A DNA stretch of 64,000 nt from Galbula dea (GCA_013399015.1 VWZX01001667.1:1-64000), one strand, 5' to 3'; shown: positions 13,301 through 25,999, counted from the stretch's first letter. Notes: generated by a model from the sequence alone, not told the origin. Numbers and translations are program-made.

Positions 13301-16300
13301 ACCTGTGGTGCTTTTCATACTACCCTGCTGTCTGCATGTCTAGAGGTGTATCTGTGTTTGTCTGTTTCCCTGCCTCCCTTCTGTTCAGAGAGTGATCAGA
13401 GGCCGCAGCCAGAGCCTGGATACCATGGGGATAGCCATGAGAAAGCAGCAGCAGCAGCCGGCCACCCTGCCCAGCCGCCCAGCTACAGCTGGCCTTGCCC
13501 TCAGCCAGAGCGTCACCGAGGGCCCTAAGGCCATCGCTGCGGTAAGGTATTCAGGTGGGCTTTGAGAAGGAACCCAGCACACCTTAGGGACCCACTCAGC
13601 CATTTCATATCTCTTTCCCTAGTAGTTTGTCCTCCTGTCCTTCTGTCAGTCTCTTTTTTGTTGTGTTGTCCCATGTCCCAAGTGATGTCAGCCTGTGTTG
13701 CAGTCTGCTTTGTCTCCACCCATCTCTCCCCCCAGTTCATCTGTAAACTAGAGCTGAGATTGATGCAGACTGGGAGAAGAAAGCCAAACAGGACTGAACA
13801 TCAGGAATCTCTCTCTGCTACCCTGTACATTGCCATACCCTAAAGAAAGGCATGTACTGTGGTTTGACCACAATGGTGCTGTACTGTCATATGGCAAGAG
13901 CTGAGAATGTAAGAACACTAGATCTCTCCTATTCTTTTCAGTTTCACCAGTCAGATCATTTTCTGTAGCATAAACAGGTGCCCAATGCTTATTCAAGCTC
14001 CTGGTAAACAGAATTTGCATGTTGGGAACAAACAACAGTTTGGGGTGAGAAAAAGAGTGAATGTTTCTTCCTGCTATCAAAGCCTTTCTTATTTGATCAG
14101 TCTCAACATAAGAAAGCTGTGACAAATGTTCCCAGGAAAGGATCCATGTTTCTGTTATTGGAAACATGGTTACCTTGGCTAAAGTGCATCCAGCTGATTG
14201 TGGGCTCTGCACTGGTGATGTCAGTGCAGGCAAACTACAAAAAACCCCCCATCTCTGAGTAAGACAAGAAGATGCCTTTGAGTGTGGGGATTTCTTAGTG
14301 ACAGTTTACTCAGGTGTACACACTCTTTATGTCAGCACAACAAAGTCACAGGCTAGTAATAACTTGGGTTTGCTGCCTCCTTCTCTCCTTTAACTTCTAG
14401 TTTTCTCTACCTTTCTGATTCTGCCTATCCTCCTGTCATGGTATGGGGATATCTTCCTTCCTGAGCCTCTTTCTTGGTATACTAGCTGTGTATCTTGTTC
14501 TGCCTTTGTTTCTACCTCTCTCTTTCTTGTAAGCCTTGTAAGCCCTGGCTTCTCCTCCTCCCTGACAGAAAGCACTCCTCCGCGCACCGCTGGAGCAGAG
14601 TAGAGGAGAGGATTTGGATCCATGTTGCAAACTCCCTCTCCTATGCTTCCAGCTCTCCACAGTTTTTCCTGTCTTGTTCCCTTCCCTTCTGTCACACTTT
14701 CCTTTTTTCCTAGTCTTTTGCCTTGCCTGGTAGGAGCCCATCACGTTCTCGAGCCAGCCGCTTCCATGGGCGACGGAGTAGTGCCATTGGCATCGAGAAC
14801 ATGCAGGTGGAGAAGAGGTATGAGCCATGGGAAGATGAGAGAAAGAATAGAAACCAGGGTGAGATGAAAGAAAGGGAGATAGAAAGGCACATATAAGGGC
14901 ACAAAGGGAATGGACAGGAATGAGAACTGAACTGGAAGTAGTTGGAATGGGGAGAAAAACCTCATTATCAGCTAATGGAGAAATGGGCAGTTGACAGAAG
15001 CAAACCAAATAATAAAGGACATTTGGAAAGAGAATCAGTACTTGAGGAAGAAGGGTGGAAATGGGTGGAGGAACACAGTAAGATCCCTCTTAAACATTGT
15101 GCAGCATGATCCCTATTTTGCCTCTTTTAGAGCAAAGGCAGAAGGGCTTTTCCTTGGGAAGGGGAAAATGGTGCTTGATTGTTTGCTTGTTTTCATGTTA
15201 AAAAGTTCAAATAGACAAAACTTCTAAGACCTTCAAGAGAGTATTTTGGGGTTTTAAATCCTTAAGTCAAAACAGCTAATGTTTAAGTTAGATGGTCTGA
15301 GAAATAATTATAATTAAGGGGTAGCATACAAGGAGTGATTTGGCACTTGTGACAGAATTATAACCATGCAAAAGTTGTCTACCAGTCATGAGATATTATT
15401 TAGTTAAATCAATTGTCTCAGCTCTAGATGAGACACCTTTTTAGAGCCTGAAAAGTCACATGAGTGTTCTGCATCTAAGATACAGTTTTCTCAGTTGCAA
15501 GAATTCCAGGCAACAGCTTAAAGACTTAGTGTAAAAGGAGAAAAAACATCTTTAATGTGGAAACTAGTGATTTCACAAACAGAATGATGATGACATTTTC
15601 CCTTCTTTCCAGCTATTCTCTTGGACCTTTCCTGATAATAAGGTGCCTATCTGAATAACAATAGTGGAGAACTTTATTTGAGAAAAACCCAAAATCTTCT
15701 GAGACAACTTCCCTACAACAATCTAAGCCAACACAGTAGCCACAGCTCCTCCCTACTTCCAATCCTTTTGCATCTTATGCAGCTGTGTCCCTCAATCCAT
15801 CACTTGGTGTACACCATCCTTCATTATCCTCCTCAAAGATCTGTAGAAGTTTTCTACAACTACTTCCCTCTCCTAGTGTCTCTTTCAACTACCCAGTCCT
15901 GTGCCATTCCTTCTGAAGGCTCAGATGCTTAGTGGAGGCAGCCCATCAGTCTAACAGAGAAAGTATCAGTTTTCTTTTGTTGGATTAATTGTCTGCCAGG
16001 TTCTGTCATGAACTGGCTCATGGTGATGTCTGATGGGTACCAAGACTGATGGCAAGTGTACTCTCCAAGGCTGAAGGAGGCTGGAGCAGTCTCTGGCTCT
16101 GGCTCCATGTCATGTGTGACTTCACTCTGAAGCTTCCTGTTCATGTGAATAGAAAAGATCCAGCTTTGTATTGTGGCTTGGAAGGAAGTGTTAGAATAAA
16201 CAGTAAACTCTGGCCCTGAGATATAGCTGGCTTCTCTTTTGTCCCAGCAGAAGCACTTCAGAGAGGATACAGAAGGTGCTGGACAGTCCAGGAACTCTCT

Positions 16301-16808
16301 TTGACCTGAAGTCTGATGGATCATCCAGTCCCAGCTCCCCAGAGTTCCCCAGCAGGAAGAGCAAGTGAGTTGACAATGATTCTAATAGCTGAGAGATGCT
16401 CATTGTGTCTGGCATTGGCTTAGGTGTGATGCACAAATTGCTCTCTTGGAGGCTTTGCAGAGATTGTCCACATCAAGCATTGCAGCATATTAAAAGGTAG
16501 ATGTCAGGCTGTGGCACAGTAATTCAATAGAACCATCTTCTCTCCCACATGCAGGGACAATAGTCCTTAGTTTTGCAGCTCTAGTGGCCAGGCAGCCTTC
16601 CAAATTATCCTTCTTCCCAAGGGACAGACTCAAAGGAATGAACTCAGGCTAAGTAACCTAACCAGGCAACAGAGCTCCTCAGGATCAGACCCAGAGGGCT
16701 TCCTGGCTTGCATCTGAAAAAAACAAGCACAGTACTGTGTATGTCCAAATCCTAGGAGAAGTACATGGGTCTTTTGTTTGTGTGTTTTCCCTCCTCAGAC
16801 ACATCTGA
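4388..16808 (+). CDS. RAP1GAP-like: Rap1 GTPase-activating protein (RAP1GAP family, short-tailed paralogue)
   Basis: This protein stimulates GTP hydrolysis by Rap1 and so switches Rap adhesion and growth signalling off. The coding exons are 4370-4405 (ATG at 4388), 5672-5719, 6752-6790, 6905-7096, 7258-7361, 8791-8869, 9129-9182, 9273-9356, 9590-9690, 10313-10442, 10691-10846, 11580-11651, 11837-11923, 12580-12714, 13389-13541, 14714-14817, 16251-16364 and 16799-16808. All phases join, giving 559 residues. Residues 1-22 form a GoLoco-like motif (MIEKMQGSRLDEQR). The RapGAP domain spans roughly 65-400. The catalytic 'asparagine thumb' is Asn292 in KRHIGNDIVAIIF, matching human RAP1GAP Asn290. 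A basic, Ser-rich tail follows (RGRSQSLDTM, GRRSSAIGIEN). Human RAP1GAP and RAP1GAP2 are about 660-730 residues, so this tail is about 100 shorter; it ends in KSKHI. The codons just upstream of the ATG (TVDLFE) also look GoLoco-like, so a longer N-terminus from an unseen exon is possible. The core resembles RAP1GAP more than RAP1GAP2; the orthology is inferred. Confidence 0.94.
7761..8402 (-). repeat. CR1 LINE fragment, antisense
   Basis: The segment begins with a decayed reverse complement of the CR1 3' end (CACAGAATCATTTAGCTTGG). It continues through the CR1 3' region into the end of ORF2: the minus strand at 8201-8386 reads like the CR1 reverse-transcriptase tail (ALVRSHLEYCVQFWAFHYKK). 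It lies in the RapGAP intron between exons 7258-7361 and 8791-8869. It is truncated and inactive. Confidence 0.9.
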
Positions 16809-17580
16809 GTGGGGACACCAAGTCAACCAAGAGTGGACCAGCTGCTACTCAGTCCTTGGTTACCTCACTGAAGATACTGGCAAGACTTTTGGGGTGAAAT
16901 GAGTCCTGACTAAGAGGAGTGTGAACTTAGAGGATCTCAAGGACTTTGGAGAGAGCAAGTGGCACCAAGTCATGCTCCACTGGCAGTTCCTGGAGCAGGA
17001 ATCCTGGGAAAGGGTGATGGACAGATAGCTCCTATTGGAGCATTTTGGCTTTATGCCCTTTCCATTGCCCAGTCAGCAGCCACTGAACCAGCCTCTACTT
17101 AATGATGGGGAAATGAGGCCACCTTGAGTGCCCTTCTCTTCCCCTCCCCTCAGATGAGCAAGAAGAGAACAGCTTGACCCAGAGAAAGCAAAAGCAGAAG
17201 AGCATGTTGCCACCTCTGTCTCTAGTGCCTTTGGATGACATAAGTCAGTGCAGAAAATGAAGATGGAGAGACTTGCTGAGGAAGGATGCTGAGAAGGAGA
17301 TACTTTGTGGAAATCTAGGTCCCAGCTCACTTAAATCCATGGTTTTTTATTTGCTCTGCCAAGGGAGAAGCATGTTGGCCTTCATTTCCTCCAAAATGTA
17401 TTTCCTAATCTCCTGAGGAAAAAAAAAAATCTCTTTGGCTTCTGTTGACTCTACGTCCCTTCTCCCTGTTGCATGCTGGCATGGAATATGCCTGGGACTT
17501 TAGGTTTCCTTATTGCTTGTAGGTCAAAACTGGCCACATTTTGCAGTGTTTCTGAAGGAATAAATATATTTAGTATGTTA
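16809..17580 (+). other. 3' untranslated region of the RapGAP gene
   Basis: The TGA stop is followed by about 750 bases with no conserved frame, up to an AATAAA at 17559-17564. This continuous terminal exon fits a normal 3' UTR. Confidence 0.75.
17559..17564 (+). terminator. Polyadenylation signal AATAAA (RapGAP gene)
   Basis: A canonical hexamer lies 751 bases past the stop codon, with a GT/T-rich stretch just after it (AAAGGTGTCTT...). Confidence 0.75.
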
Positions 17581-17584
17581 AAGG

Positions 17585-20560
17585 TGTCTTATCTTTCTTC
17601 CCTCTCCTAGCTTTTTTGGGGTTCTTCACATTTTTAAGCCCTTCATCTCTCTCTTATTGGCTGGTCTTTTGCACAGGCTGTGAGTGGTCAGCTCTAAATT
17701 CTGGCTTCAGATGCACAGTGCACCTTCCACCATGGAAGCATATCAGCTGGAAGAAGCTGACCTGAAGGATCTTTCTTGATACCAAACATGCATCAGGATA
17801 TCTGTGTCCATGACATGTGGGTCAGGAGGAGGGTTCTGACCTGCCTGTGCAAGAACTTGACACTTGTTCCTAATTAGTTTGACACTGTGACAAGACCTCA
17901 GTAATCTGTTTCTACCTCCCTAATGCTTGGAATTTTGATTTACCAGAAATTCTGACAGTTCTTGAGCTAGAAAAAGATAAGGTCAAGAGCAACTTCTTGT
18001 GCTAAAAACGAAGCCAAGTAGTTGCCTTCCTTGTGTTTCAAGGTGGAACAAGAAGTAGGTCACAGTAACATGAGTCAAGTTGGGTGTAGATACTTCCCTT
18101 TCACCCTTACCACAGATCTGTGAAAAGTCTGGGGTAAAACCAGCTATGTGTGCAGCTCCTGGGATACCCTCTTGATTATTTCTTTATTGTTCTGTGCTTG
18201 GTTCTCTTCTAGGAAGCAGGTTGCTTCCTTTCAGCAGTGTTGCTGGCTCCACTGGAGAAGGAAAAGGCAGCAAAGCAGATGCTCAGCACCATAATCCAGT
18301 AAGTGCTTTAATAAAATCTTTCCTTCTCACTTGCCCAGAGATAAGGATGGGAGGAAAGAGAGAGACTTACTTTAAGAGGCTTTGCTTGCTGAGGGTTGAA
18401 AGGACAATAAGGTGCTTGCAGGGGAAGGTTAAAGAACTGCCTTGTTCTGCAGGCCTGCACGTGAGGTCACTGCTGGAGGACTGTCCTGGTGCACAGAGGG
18501 TGAGGAGCACAGGTAATGAACATGAAGAAGCACCATTTGTGGTTCAGGGTGGAGGCAGGCCCTTGGACCATCCCCTGGCCTCACTGAAAGAGTGCAGCAA
18601 GTACTGTACAGCTTCACAGTAAATACAGATAAGCCCAGATCTTCTTCCCCAAATGATCTTCCATGGCTAACTGACTCTAGCTTGTTTAATCTCCTTAAGC
18701 TCTGCCTTTTCTGGCCACCAGCTCCCTCTCAGGGAACAGCATTTCCCATTGAGACACCTCTTTCATGATTTGTCTTTGTTCAGATGCAACCTAGGCTTCC
18801 CTGCACCTATTCTCTGCTTCCCATGGTTTCATTATTTTCCTGAATCACTTTCTTTTGCTCATTTTTTGCCTACCTCTTTTTCCTTCTTTGCTTTCAGCCT
18901 AGCATTGGTGGGACCTACTTCTCTATGCCAATTTCACAGCTTTTCCAGCCATGGGAAGTAGGACTGGATCTCCTGGTGAGGTCTGTAATAGAGCACAGGG
19001 CAACAACAACTCCAAGTTTATTCCTTAGAGTTCAGAGTCCAGTTTGGGCTTCATTGCTGAGATTCTCTCTTTTGGCTCAAAGTCCTTTTCCTTGTCCAGT
19101 TCCTTCTCTGGCTTGCAGCTAAACATCATACTGGATTTGAATGTGGATGGGAGGCTCTCAGGGACTAGTTGGTATGCAGCTAAGTAGAAGAAGTACCATC
19201 TTTATAGAAGAAAACTCTTCCAGTTATTCCTAAATAGATGGCAGTTCTTACTACTGCTTAGCAGCTACTCCCATGTAAGAAAAGACAAGAGTTTAAGTTC
19301 TCAGTGTTTTTTCAGTGCCACCATCTGGTGGCATTTAGAGCAGTCAGATAAACAGGTCAGCTCCACGTGGTGGTGTTGCAGCATACTGACATCTTCCAGG
19401 CAGCAGATGAGAAAGGGAAGCCAGGTAAAGAAGCTGGTACTCAGCACTGAGACTACTTCAATGCATACTGCAACAGAGAAGTAGTGAGAATGACAGCATA
19501 GCTGCCAGCCAGTGTTTACTGGGGTCACTTGTGCTCACAGTCAGGTCACTTCTTGAAAGCTCTGGTCTCAAACAGGCAAATTTTGCTCAAAGTCAGATTG
19601 CAAAGGCTGAAACCACTTCCTAGTGCTTAGCACAGGCAATAAGCAACCTAAGGAAAAGCCTGAGTTTGGATTTTCCTTAGCTCTGTAGTGCTTAAGTACT
19701 TTTTGGTACCTAAGGCTTTGAGTATTTCACTTCCACTGATTTCAAGTAGGTCTAAGGGCCCTTAAGATCATTTTGGGAAATTGAAACATCAAGAGAAATC
19801 CAACCTCTTACAAATCAAATTAATTAAGAGTGTATTACTCTAATTCAGCCAATACAGGGGCAGGTTGAAAATATTTCTGTGTGAAATCATCTTCATTTTA
19901 TTGTTTATAGATCTTTCCCTCTGCAGGCTAGGTGGTGGGAAGTCCCTCAGAGCCATATCCTAATCCCCTTTGGTTCTGCAGCAATTAGGCCACCCCTGAG
20001 GAAGCAAAACACAGTCTGGTTCAGTTGCCAACCAAAATAACATGGTATTCACCACTGTCCTCCAAAGACACTACCAGAAAACTGGCATTCATTGAGAAAG
20101 CCCTGCAAGGTCTGGGTCTGGTGCCCAAGAACACATGTGTGTGGTGGCCTCCTCAAATGTCAGTCACTGCAGAGCAAGATGTATAAAAAACTATCCAGAA
20201 GGGGCACAGTTCCTTTGGAAATACTTGCCTGGTTCCCTGGATTTTGATTTGGGCTTGAATTGTCTTTCTCTTTTGCACTCTTCCCTCTCCTGTCCCCTCC
20301 AGCTGCCATGCTGCAGAGTAAAAGGAAGTTGGAATACCTTGTCCTGTGCTTCTAGTGTCTATGTAGAACCTTGAACTTCAAATAAAAGGAGAATGTGGCC
20401 AGCTTCTCTGAGGCTGTATGTCTGCACTTCTAAAGGACAAGCAGGAAGATAGGAGGAATCCAGAGACCACAGCCCCATAACAATTAAATCCTCCTACTTT
20501 TAGGATAAGAAAAAGAGAACTAATCAGGAAAGAAAAATGTTTAATCTCCAACAAGTTAAA
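17585..20560. other. Intergenic DNA between converging genes
   Basis: This lies between the polyA site of the RapGAP gene (+) and that of GSTK1 (-). It contains only short chance frames. One exon-like stretch at 18213-18299 has a good acceptor and a good donor but no recognised protein. I see no CR1 end or RNA gene. Confidence 0.5.
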
Positions 20561-20569
20561 TATTTAATG

Positions 20570-20575
20570 TTTATT
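20570..20575 (-). terminator. Polyadenylation signal AATAAA (GSTK1)
   Basis: The + strand TTTATT reads AATAAA on the minus strand, about 235 bases past the GSTK1 stop codon. It is the nearest canonical hexamer I found. Confidence 0.6.
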
Positions 20576-20807
20576 CTTTAAATGTTAAGCAATAATCTAC
20601 TGAAAGAAGATTAGCAGAGACCTCACCAGACTGGTAATCCAGGGTCAAACCTTGAACTTCTTCATAATGAGAGATATGATTGAGCTGTGAAGTGAACTGT
20701 TAGGATCAGAAAGCCATCCCTCCATAACACTGAATATATCCAGACAATCACTAAAGAGTCACCATGTACCTATATATTTTCCTTCTTGTATATATCCTCA
20801 GGACTTT

Positions 20808-23800
20808 TCACATCTTGGGGCTTGGAACAGATGGAGCTGGTCCCAGCCATTTCTCACCTGCAAGACAAACCAGCAAAAAAAGAGAAAGTAAAAAATCAAA
20901 CCCATAGAACTGATTGGCAAGCAACATTTCTGCAGCAGGATGCCTGTTCCTTCTTCTCTTTTGAAGGATAACCACTGATGATGGAATACTGATTTCTATC
21001 TTGTTTGGCATGCTTCACCCAGCTCCATAATCACTGTCTAGTCACAAAGGAAGATGTACAGAAGAATTCTTTTCCTCTGTGATGAGACACTCTGCAGGTC
21101 AGGGGCACTCCACATGAGGGTGGAGCCAGTTCTTTTTAGGATTCCTTTCCTGAGGGGCTGGGGGTAAAGAAGAGAAAAAGGGTGGAAGGCTGAGGAGTCA
21201 GAGAAACAAAATGAAAATCTGTTGAAGTCCTTGGAGTTGAGACTAGGCACCAGGCCACAACATTCCAATTAGGATTAATGACTATTTGAGTGGGTATTGG
21301 ATATTCATCTTCCTCACTCTCATCTTCATCAAGAAGATTTTTCTAGAATCAGAAACACATCCAGAAAGGAAAAGAAAGCTCAAAAAACCCCAACCTTCTA
21401 TTTAAGCCTCTAATTTTAATTTACATTAAGATTTTCTGAACTTGGTTCAACAAGTGCACCAGAGCTAAATATGTTTACAACTTTCTTATGACAAACTCTC
21501 TCAAGTGCTTAACCTTAAGATCAACAATCAAATGCTCTGTAATTCATGTAAAAGCAAGCCACCAAGTTTTAGTAATCATAACCCTTTGCAATTTTCTTTA
21601 CATTTTAAAGTTCATGTTCTATTCATAGAATGAAAAGAAGGATGCTCAATACAAGAATACATGTTCAAAAGCTGTGTAGTTAGGTAATTACAGGTTATGG
21701 ACTGGGGAGCTGTGCTAAATGTGCTTTTATTAGGAAGAGATACAATGAAAATGTTCCAACTTCCAAATAAAAACCAAAAAGCAGTGTCAGCCATAGGCTT
21801 GATTTTAGCTAAACACAAACATTCTGACAACTACAGAGTTTTAGTAGTCATTTCAGAAGAGCCTGTGGAGCACAAAGCCTTGAAACATACCAAGAGAGGA
21901 TGGAGAACTCAAGTTACTCCTTGTTTGGGAAAATATTACATCTTGGGTTGCTCTAACTGTAGTGAGATACATTCCAGGCAGTATTTTCATCCCAGGAGAA
22001 GGATACCAACCATTATTTAATATTTGAAAGACCTTAAGAGTGCTTTATTTAGCTCTATCAGAGGGTGAAAGCATGAACCCCAGGGCTGTGATTAGGTCCA
22101 CTCACCTAAAATGCTGCCAAGCAGTTCTAAACGATCCGAGCCAAAAAAGAGCTGAGGCTCCCCTTTAAGATGTGCCACAACAGCAGGCATCCCAAATGCC
22201 TGTTGACACCATGGAGATGAAACAGAGAATGTTATGAGAGAAATTCTTGCAGACACATTAGCTATCTTCAGGAATTAAAAGCAGTAACTGCCTTTTTTTT
22301 CCCCTCCTCTTCTTTCCACCTTCGTTCTTAAAGAAGAGTCTAATGGGGCCAGCAGAAAGTAGAAGACTCTCCAGAGCTTGTGTGCCCCTTTGGAAGGAGC
22401 CCCCCCAAAAAGCAACTTGATAAATCCACAGTTTTATGGCAAGCAGCAATAAAGAGTGTCACTTAGTACTGGTCCTGTAGCTCCCCATCCTTTCTGTCCA
22501 GCTGGAATGACCTTGGTTTGCCAGATGACAATGAGATAAGCTATCAACAATGGTGAGTTAGCTTTCCCATATGAAAAAGTAAAGGCTATCTAAGAGAGAT
22601 GATCTGTACAGTGCTTTCTAATCATCACCTTCATTGTTCCTTGCTTCCTAGTATTCTTAACAGGGAAGGAATGCACAGCTGTGATACCAGACAGCATAGG
22701 AAGCATCTCACCCCATAGTTTATTGCTTCCTCTGTTGTCTCTTTCAGTTTGTTCTTCACTGAAGGGGATGAAATCATCTCAAATAGCTTCTGGGCAAGCT
22801 CTGATGACAGCCCAGCCTGCTTGGCAACCTGAGAAAAGATTATTTAATTATATCCTTTGAATCTTGCCTCTTAAAAAGGTGAAATGCAAACCTCTGCTGA
22901 AATTCTGGTATGAAAAAGGTACACTAAGATGAAGTGCAAGGTCTAGACTCTGGGCAAACAGCAAGATTTCTTACAGCAGCAAACCCTCAATGTCTCACTG
23001 GAGACACTGTTCATTCTTTAGCTACTGTTAATACACCAGAAGTAACAGATAATTAATTGTCCATCCTGGGTATCTTACCACATGAATTAATAGAAAAGCA
23101 GATTCTGGTTCTGAGTGTCAGTTCAAATGCAATTAAAAAAACCAACCAAACAAAAAAATCCCACAAACCACCACAAAAACTTTCCAAACAGAGCTGCAAG
23201 GGAAACTAAATCCACTTTTTGTCTAGCTGAAATTTTTAAAGCTCCAAGTGATCTTTGGACTAAGCTGTCTTCATGCCTATGACTGACCCAAGCCACCAGT
23301 AAGAATCTGTGTCAGAAATGCAGAAGTAGCAACAAAAAAAAGAGACACTCACATGCAGTAAATCATCCATCTGACTGACATTTTGATGCTGGTAAAAGAA
23401 TAAAAGAAGTAATTCAACACTTAAGAAAGAACACAAGCTCAGCTCTGACTTGAGAGCAGGTTTTCTAAATTCTGTGAAATACAATACCCTCAGAAGAAGT
23501 TTTAAATCACCTGTTCTAGGAATGTATGAAGTGCTTTCTGATATGGACTACTGATCTACTCAGCCCACAGAACTCATCATATGTACCTAAAAGAATGCAA
23601 TATAAGCAAAAGCTGACTATAAGCTAGTTCTTCTAGACCTGAAGTTTCCTGCTATGACTTTTCCTTAGAAGACATTTTCCTTCTCTTGCTCAAATTTCAC
23701 AAAGTGGGACAGGAAGGATGACAGGGAAAGAATCAAGAGGTTTGCTTCCTAAACCACTGACCTGTGACCAAAAGCGTATCCAGAACTCCCTCGAGAGCGG

Positions 23801-25846
23801 TTCCAAGTACTGCGGCTGTGTCATGCCAGCAGCCGTGAGAAAGCGCATGGCCCCAAGGGTGCCTGAGAGAAACATCATGAAACAAGGCCCAGCATCAGCA
23901 ACAGATACAGTCTGCACAACTGCTACCTAAAAATACCATGATCTTCTCTGTAATGGTCCCCCAAGAGTAAAGCTTATGTTGTTTCACAGTATCTTCCACG
24001 CTACTATCATCTTGCATCTATCATTCACCACCATCTTTCTCCAGAAATTCATTTCATGGTTAAAAATGCAGACTTCATATTGCTCACAGATAGAGGAAGA
24101 TGCCCACAGGACAGGGAATTCATCTTCAGTATTAGGGAGAACCTGAAACTGAAGGGCTAGAGTTGAGAGAGACAGCTAAGCTAAGTCTGGTACTTACTTG
24201 TACCAAAGATACGTTGGAAGTCGCCTCCTGATATCTGGACAGGGACTTGATAGTATTTTGCCATCCTTTCTATATCCTTCAGAAGGTATTCTGCACGCTT
24301 TGGCAACATTGCTGGGGGCTTGTTACCTTGAAGGAAAACATTTTATTGAGATTTGGAAGTGTATTATAATGACACTGGACTAGACAAAACTGGACAAATT
24401 AGACCTCACAAACACATGTGCCTATGGAAGAGTGATTTCCTATTGGCTTACTGAAACATACACAGCTTTTCCAAAGGTCATACTAGGATTTAAACATGAT
24501 TTATTTGGGTTTTGCACAAATCAACCCTTTAAATTAGCAGAATCAGTTTTAAATCAAGGTACAAATGTTCTAGCAGGGATTAATATTGATTCAGACAGAT
24601 GAATTCTAAGCTAATGCATAGTAAACAAATGCAGACTTGTTACTTTCATGATCTCTAAGTGTCTGTGACTAGTGTTCTACTGTGGCCATGTACTATTTTA
24701 TGGCACAGTTAGGTCCTTCAGGCATGCTACAAACTGCAAGTGTTCTACAAATTAGTTCTGGTTTCAACTCAACAGGAAACTTCTGCAAATCATTCTGTAT
24801 CAAATTATTATTATCCTATTTTGGAGCTGACAAACTTTGGCACAGACTGTATGGGCCACAAACAGTGACTGTGTGGTTGCAACAGTATGAAATTCCTTGT
24901 AGCTGATTTCTCAGTCACTACTGAGCTCGAAAATCATGGACCTTAATTTGCTCTTGGTGCCAAGACTTAGCTTAAAGGTGGCTCTGTGGGCTCTGCACTC
25001 AGTAAGAGCTTGCCCACTAGACTCCTACTACTGAAGGTATTTCCTTACAGAGCTCATCCCTCTGTATCGCCTACCAGTTGCATGCATTATGCCACCAAGG
25101 AAAGCTGGCCGAAGGCGCAGGTCAATATTCCAGATGTGCTGGTACCGGCAGAGCACCTGCAACATAAACAAGTAGTGATGGATTAACAGTCAGAGGAGAG
25201 GTCTATTAGCAGTGGCTGCAGGCAGAAAATGAGCCAAGGCATTCAGGAGACACTGGAGATAAATCCTTTCATGTTAATTAGTCCTAGTCCTAAAAGGCTT
25301 CTCTGGAGGCAGCCAGAGAACTCTGCTCTCAGGAAAACTGAAAGGACTGCATTCGTATTATGACTACACAAGTCTAAGCAGGGGTAAACAAGGAAATGAT
25401 CAGTCTCAGGAGCAGACACTTGCACTTGTTGAGCTCCAAAGCTACCCCTAAAGCAAAACGTTCAGCTGTAACTCCAAATACACAGAGGCCACGCTGCCAA
25501 TCTCCCTGAGATGTGCTCCCTTAGCCTCTCGGGTTGTCAACACGTGAGGAAGAAACATCCTAAGTGAGATAAAAATCAAACCTAAATATTCGGAGGCAAG
25601 GGGAAGGCGCGGCAGGCTGCCAGGACGATCTGCCCTTCAGCCGCCCCCGGAAAGGCAGGCAGCGACCGGAGCCACCTCCCGGACCCGGCAGGCTCTGCTC
25701 CGGCCGCCGCACGGCTCCGGAAAGCAAGAGAACGGCGAGGCCACCGGGAACTGCCTCCCTTCGCCTCCAACACCCCTCACCTCAAACCCCAGCCAGGAGT
25801 AAGGGGACACTACATCGTAAAAGAACTCCACGACAGTCCGTCCCAT
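20808..25846 (-). CDS. GSTK1: Glutathione S-transferase kappa 1
   Basis: Kappa-class GST, a DsbA-like thioredoxin-fold enzyme that conjugates glutathione to electrophiles and reduces peroxides; in mammals it is found in mitochondria and peroxisomes. Minus-strand exons are 25846-25781, 25156-25075, 24326-24198, 23862-23762, 23388-23353, 22828-22712, 22199-22106 and 20857-20808. They give 224 residues, against 226 in human, with an unbroken frame. The N-terminal VVEFFYDVVSPYSWLGFE holds the glutathione-thiolate serine (Ser14, equivalent to human Ser16). The helical insert contains MRFLTAAG and SREFWIRFWSQ. The C-terminal thioredoxin half has AFGMPAVVAH and FFGSDRLELL. The start is the first ATG after a GC-rich promoter and aligns with human. 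The C-terminus is ...SPKM; human ends in the peroxisomal signal ARL. Confidence 0.97.
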
Positions 25847-25990
25847 CCCGATCCCGTCCCACCGCCGCCGCCACTACCCAGCGCGCCCCAGCGACTGCTG
25901 CACCACCCCCAGGGAAGGCAAGGACCAGCGAAAGGACAGCCCTCTTCCTCTTCCCTTCCCTCCCCTTCCTTTGCCTCCCCTCCTCTCCTC
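25590..25990 (-). promoter_or_regulatory. GC-rich promoter and first exon region of GSTK1
   Basis: The area around the GSTK1 start codon (25846) is the most GC- and CpG-rich part of the window, for example CCGCCGCCGCC near 25860-25873 and many CpGs at 25600-25760. Just upstream on the gene's strand is a purine-rich run (pyrimidine-rich on +) at 25945-25991, which includes the single N. This fits a CpG-island housekeeping promoter. Confidence 0.65.
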
Positions 25991-25999
25991 TNCATACTT

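Noticed and set aside
13748..14233. 161-codon minus-strand frame
   Set aside because: It lies in a RapGAP intron on the other strand, with no conserved motif and no splice or polyA context.
14436..15008. 190-codon minus-strand frame, the longest in the window
   Set aside because: It overlaps the RapGAP exon 14714-14817 on the opposite strand. The sequence is low in complexity (Ser, Phe and Leu runs from purine-rich DNA) and matches no family.
18194..18622. 142-codon + strand frame, with an exon-like stretch at 18213-18299 bounded by TCTTCTAG and GTAAGTGC
   Set aside because: The encoded sequence shows no recognisable domain, and it lies past the RapGAP polyA signal. The splice-like ends may be chance.
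25992..25992. Single N as a possible assembly join
   Set aside because: One ambiguous base in a pyrimidine-rich run next to a GC-rich promoter is more likely a base-call problem than a gap. The genes on both sides are intact.
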